Source: Pelagibacterales bacterium MED-G42
GTDB lineage: Bacteria; Pseudomonadota; Alphaproteobacteria; Pelagibacterales; Pelagibacteraceae
Direction: 5' to 3'
Length of the DNA stretch: 64,000 bases
Assembly: GCA_002457485.1 (NCBI GenBank)
Contig: NTJL01000001.1
Location: forward strand, 1-64,000
Positions 62,848 to 64,000 of this stretch are shown here, one piece after another. The notes beneath the pieces were generated by a model. It was not told the DNA's origin, searched no databases, and saw nothing but the letters and a program-made list of their open reading frames with translations. How positions within the stretch are numbered: the stretch's first letter is position 1; each line of letters begins with the position of its first letter. A program made the translations under genes and the position numbers.

Positions 62848-64000
62848 ATGATAAAAAATCAAAATGAATATCAAGCAGACTCAATTAAGGTTTTAAAAGG
62901 TCTTGATGCAGTCAAGAAAAGACCAGGTATGTATATTGGTGATACAGATGACGGTACTGGTTTACATCACATGGTGTATGAAGTTGTTGATAATTCTATT
63001 GATGAAGCACTAGCAGGACACTGCAACAATATAAATGTAAAAATTAACTTTGACGGTACCATTACGGTGAATGATGATGGAAGAGGAATCCCTGTTGATA
63101 TGCATAAAGGTGAAAAAAAGTCCGCAGCAGAAGTAATAATGACACAATTACATGCAGGAGGTAAATTTGATCACGATTCTTATAAAGTATCAGGAGGATT
63201 ACATGGAGTTGGAGTTTCAGTAGTAAATGCATTGTCAGAAAAGCTACATTTAGAAATTAACAGAGATGGAAAAAAACATTTTATAGAATTTATTGATGGA
63301 GAAGCAAAGGCACCTATTAAAATTATAGGTAAAACAAAAGAAACTGGAACAAAAATTACATTCTTACCTTCTAAAAAAATATTCTCTTCAATTAAATTTA
63401 GTGCCAGTACTTTGATTAAGAGAATGAGAGAATTAGCTTTTTTAAATAGAGGTATTAAAATAACTTTTATTGATGCTAGCCAAAAAAAAGAAAAAATTAC
63501 AGAGTTTAAATTTGATGGTGGAGTACTTGAGTTTGTTGCTTTTTTGGATGAAAAAAGAGAGAAGTTATTAAATAAAAATGGGAACGATTTATTTAAAAAA
63601 CCAATATATATTGAAGGAAAAAAAAACAATATAGAACTAGAATGTTCTTTAAAATGGAATGCTAGTTATACAGAAGAAATTTTTCCTTATACAAATAATA
63701 TATATCAAAGAGATGGCGGTACTCATTTATTAGGTTTTAGAAGTGCATTGACTAGAGTAATTAATAAGTATGCTAATGAGCACAATCTTCTTAAAAAAAA
63801 TAAATTGGCTATATCGGGTGATGATATTAAAGAGGGTCTCACCTGTGTTCTTTCTGCTAAAATTCCTGATCCAAAATTCTCATCTCAAACAAAAGATAAA
63901 TTAGTTTCATCTGAAGTAAGAATGATAGTTGAAACTTTAATTAATGAAAAATTATCAATATGGTTTGATCAAAACCCTTCTATAGCTAAAATAATATTGG
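62848..64000 (+). CDS. gyrB: DNA gyrase subunit B, 3'-truncated by window edge; absent from ORF track
   Basis: Translation MIKNQNEYQADSIKVLKGLDAVKKRPGMYIGDTDDGTGLHHMVYEVVDNSIDEALAGHC is open to the window end. Confidence 0.97.
   Translation, partial: MIKNQNEYQADSIKVLKGLDAVKKRPGMYIGDTDDGTGLHHMVYEVVDNSIDEALAGHCNNINVKINFDGTITVNDDGRGIPVDMHKGEKKSAAEVIMTQLHAGGKFDHDSYKVSGGLHGVGVSVVNALSEKLHLEINRDGKKHFIEFIDGEAKAPIKIIGKTKETGTKITFLPSKKIFSSIKFSASTLIKRMRELAFLNRGIKITFIDASQKKEKITEFKFDGGVLEFVAFLDEKREKLLNKNGNDLFKKPIYIEGKKNNIELECSLKWNASYTEEIFPYTNNIYQRDGGTHLLGFRSALTRVINKYANEHNLLKKNKLAISGDDIKEGLTCVLSAKIPDPKFSSQTKDKLVSSEVRMIVETLINEKLSIWFDQNPSIAKIIL

Noticed and set aside
63180-63629. 149-aa minus-strand ORF
   Set aside because: Exactly antisense to the gyrB frame that runs from 62848 to the window end; Phe/Leu-rich composition is the mirror of Lys/Glu codons.
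1-64000. CRISPR arrays, IS elements, prophage, toxin-antitoxin or restriction-modification systems
   Set aside because: Looked for repeat-spacer periodicity and signature proteins by eye; none seen. The single HNH protein (20993-21562) has no methyltransferase or phage neighbours.

Overview
AT-rich, gene-dense 64 kb bacterial chromosome segment. Gene content and order (irr/fabA/fabB/fabI; mutM-ubiE-ubiB-coaBC-dut; rpsT-dnaA-dnaN; argH-lipoprotein-lysA; SUV3-like helicase/fdxA/carD) fit a streamlined marine alphaproteobacterium of the SAR11/Pelagibacterales type; this assignment is inferred from sequence character only. The window opens inside pnp and closes inside gyrB, and both partial genes run off the window. 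Most of it is housekeeping: fatty-acid synthesis, ubiquinone, DNA replication, lysine/arginine, pyruvate dehydrogenase, glutamate synthase, thrS-infC-rpmI-rplT-pheST, lepA. There are three tRNA genes (Leu-CAA, Arg-ACG, Ser-GGA). I saw no rRNA, CRISPR array, transposase, integrase or prophage. The best leads are: (1) an Irr-like regulator flanked by inverted ~28-nt copies of one operator-like element, one of them overlapping the promoter of a rubrerythrin / CCG Fe-S oxidoreductase / DUF3501 operon; (2) an isolated 29-aa polycationic peptide gene with its own promoter, a 19-bp palindrome and a bidirectional terminator, next to a CarD protein with a long Lys/Ser-rich N-terminal tail; (3) an AceE-type E1 with a fused N-terminal lipoyl domain; (4) tiny genes missed or mis-framed in the ORF track (LptM-like lipoprotein, 32-aa membrane protein directly after tRNA-Arg); (5) mRNAs whose 5' ends may be made by tRNA processing; (6) a small glycan/dTDP-sugar island between tRNA-Ser and gyrB.
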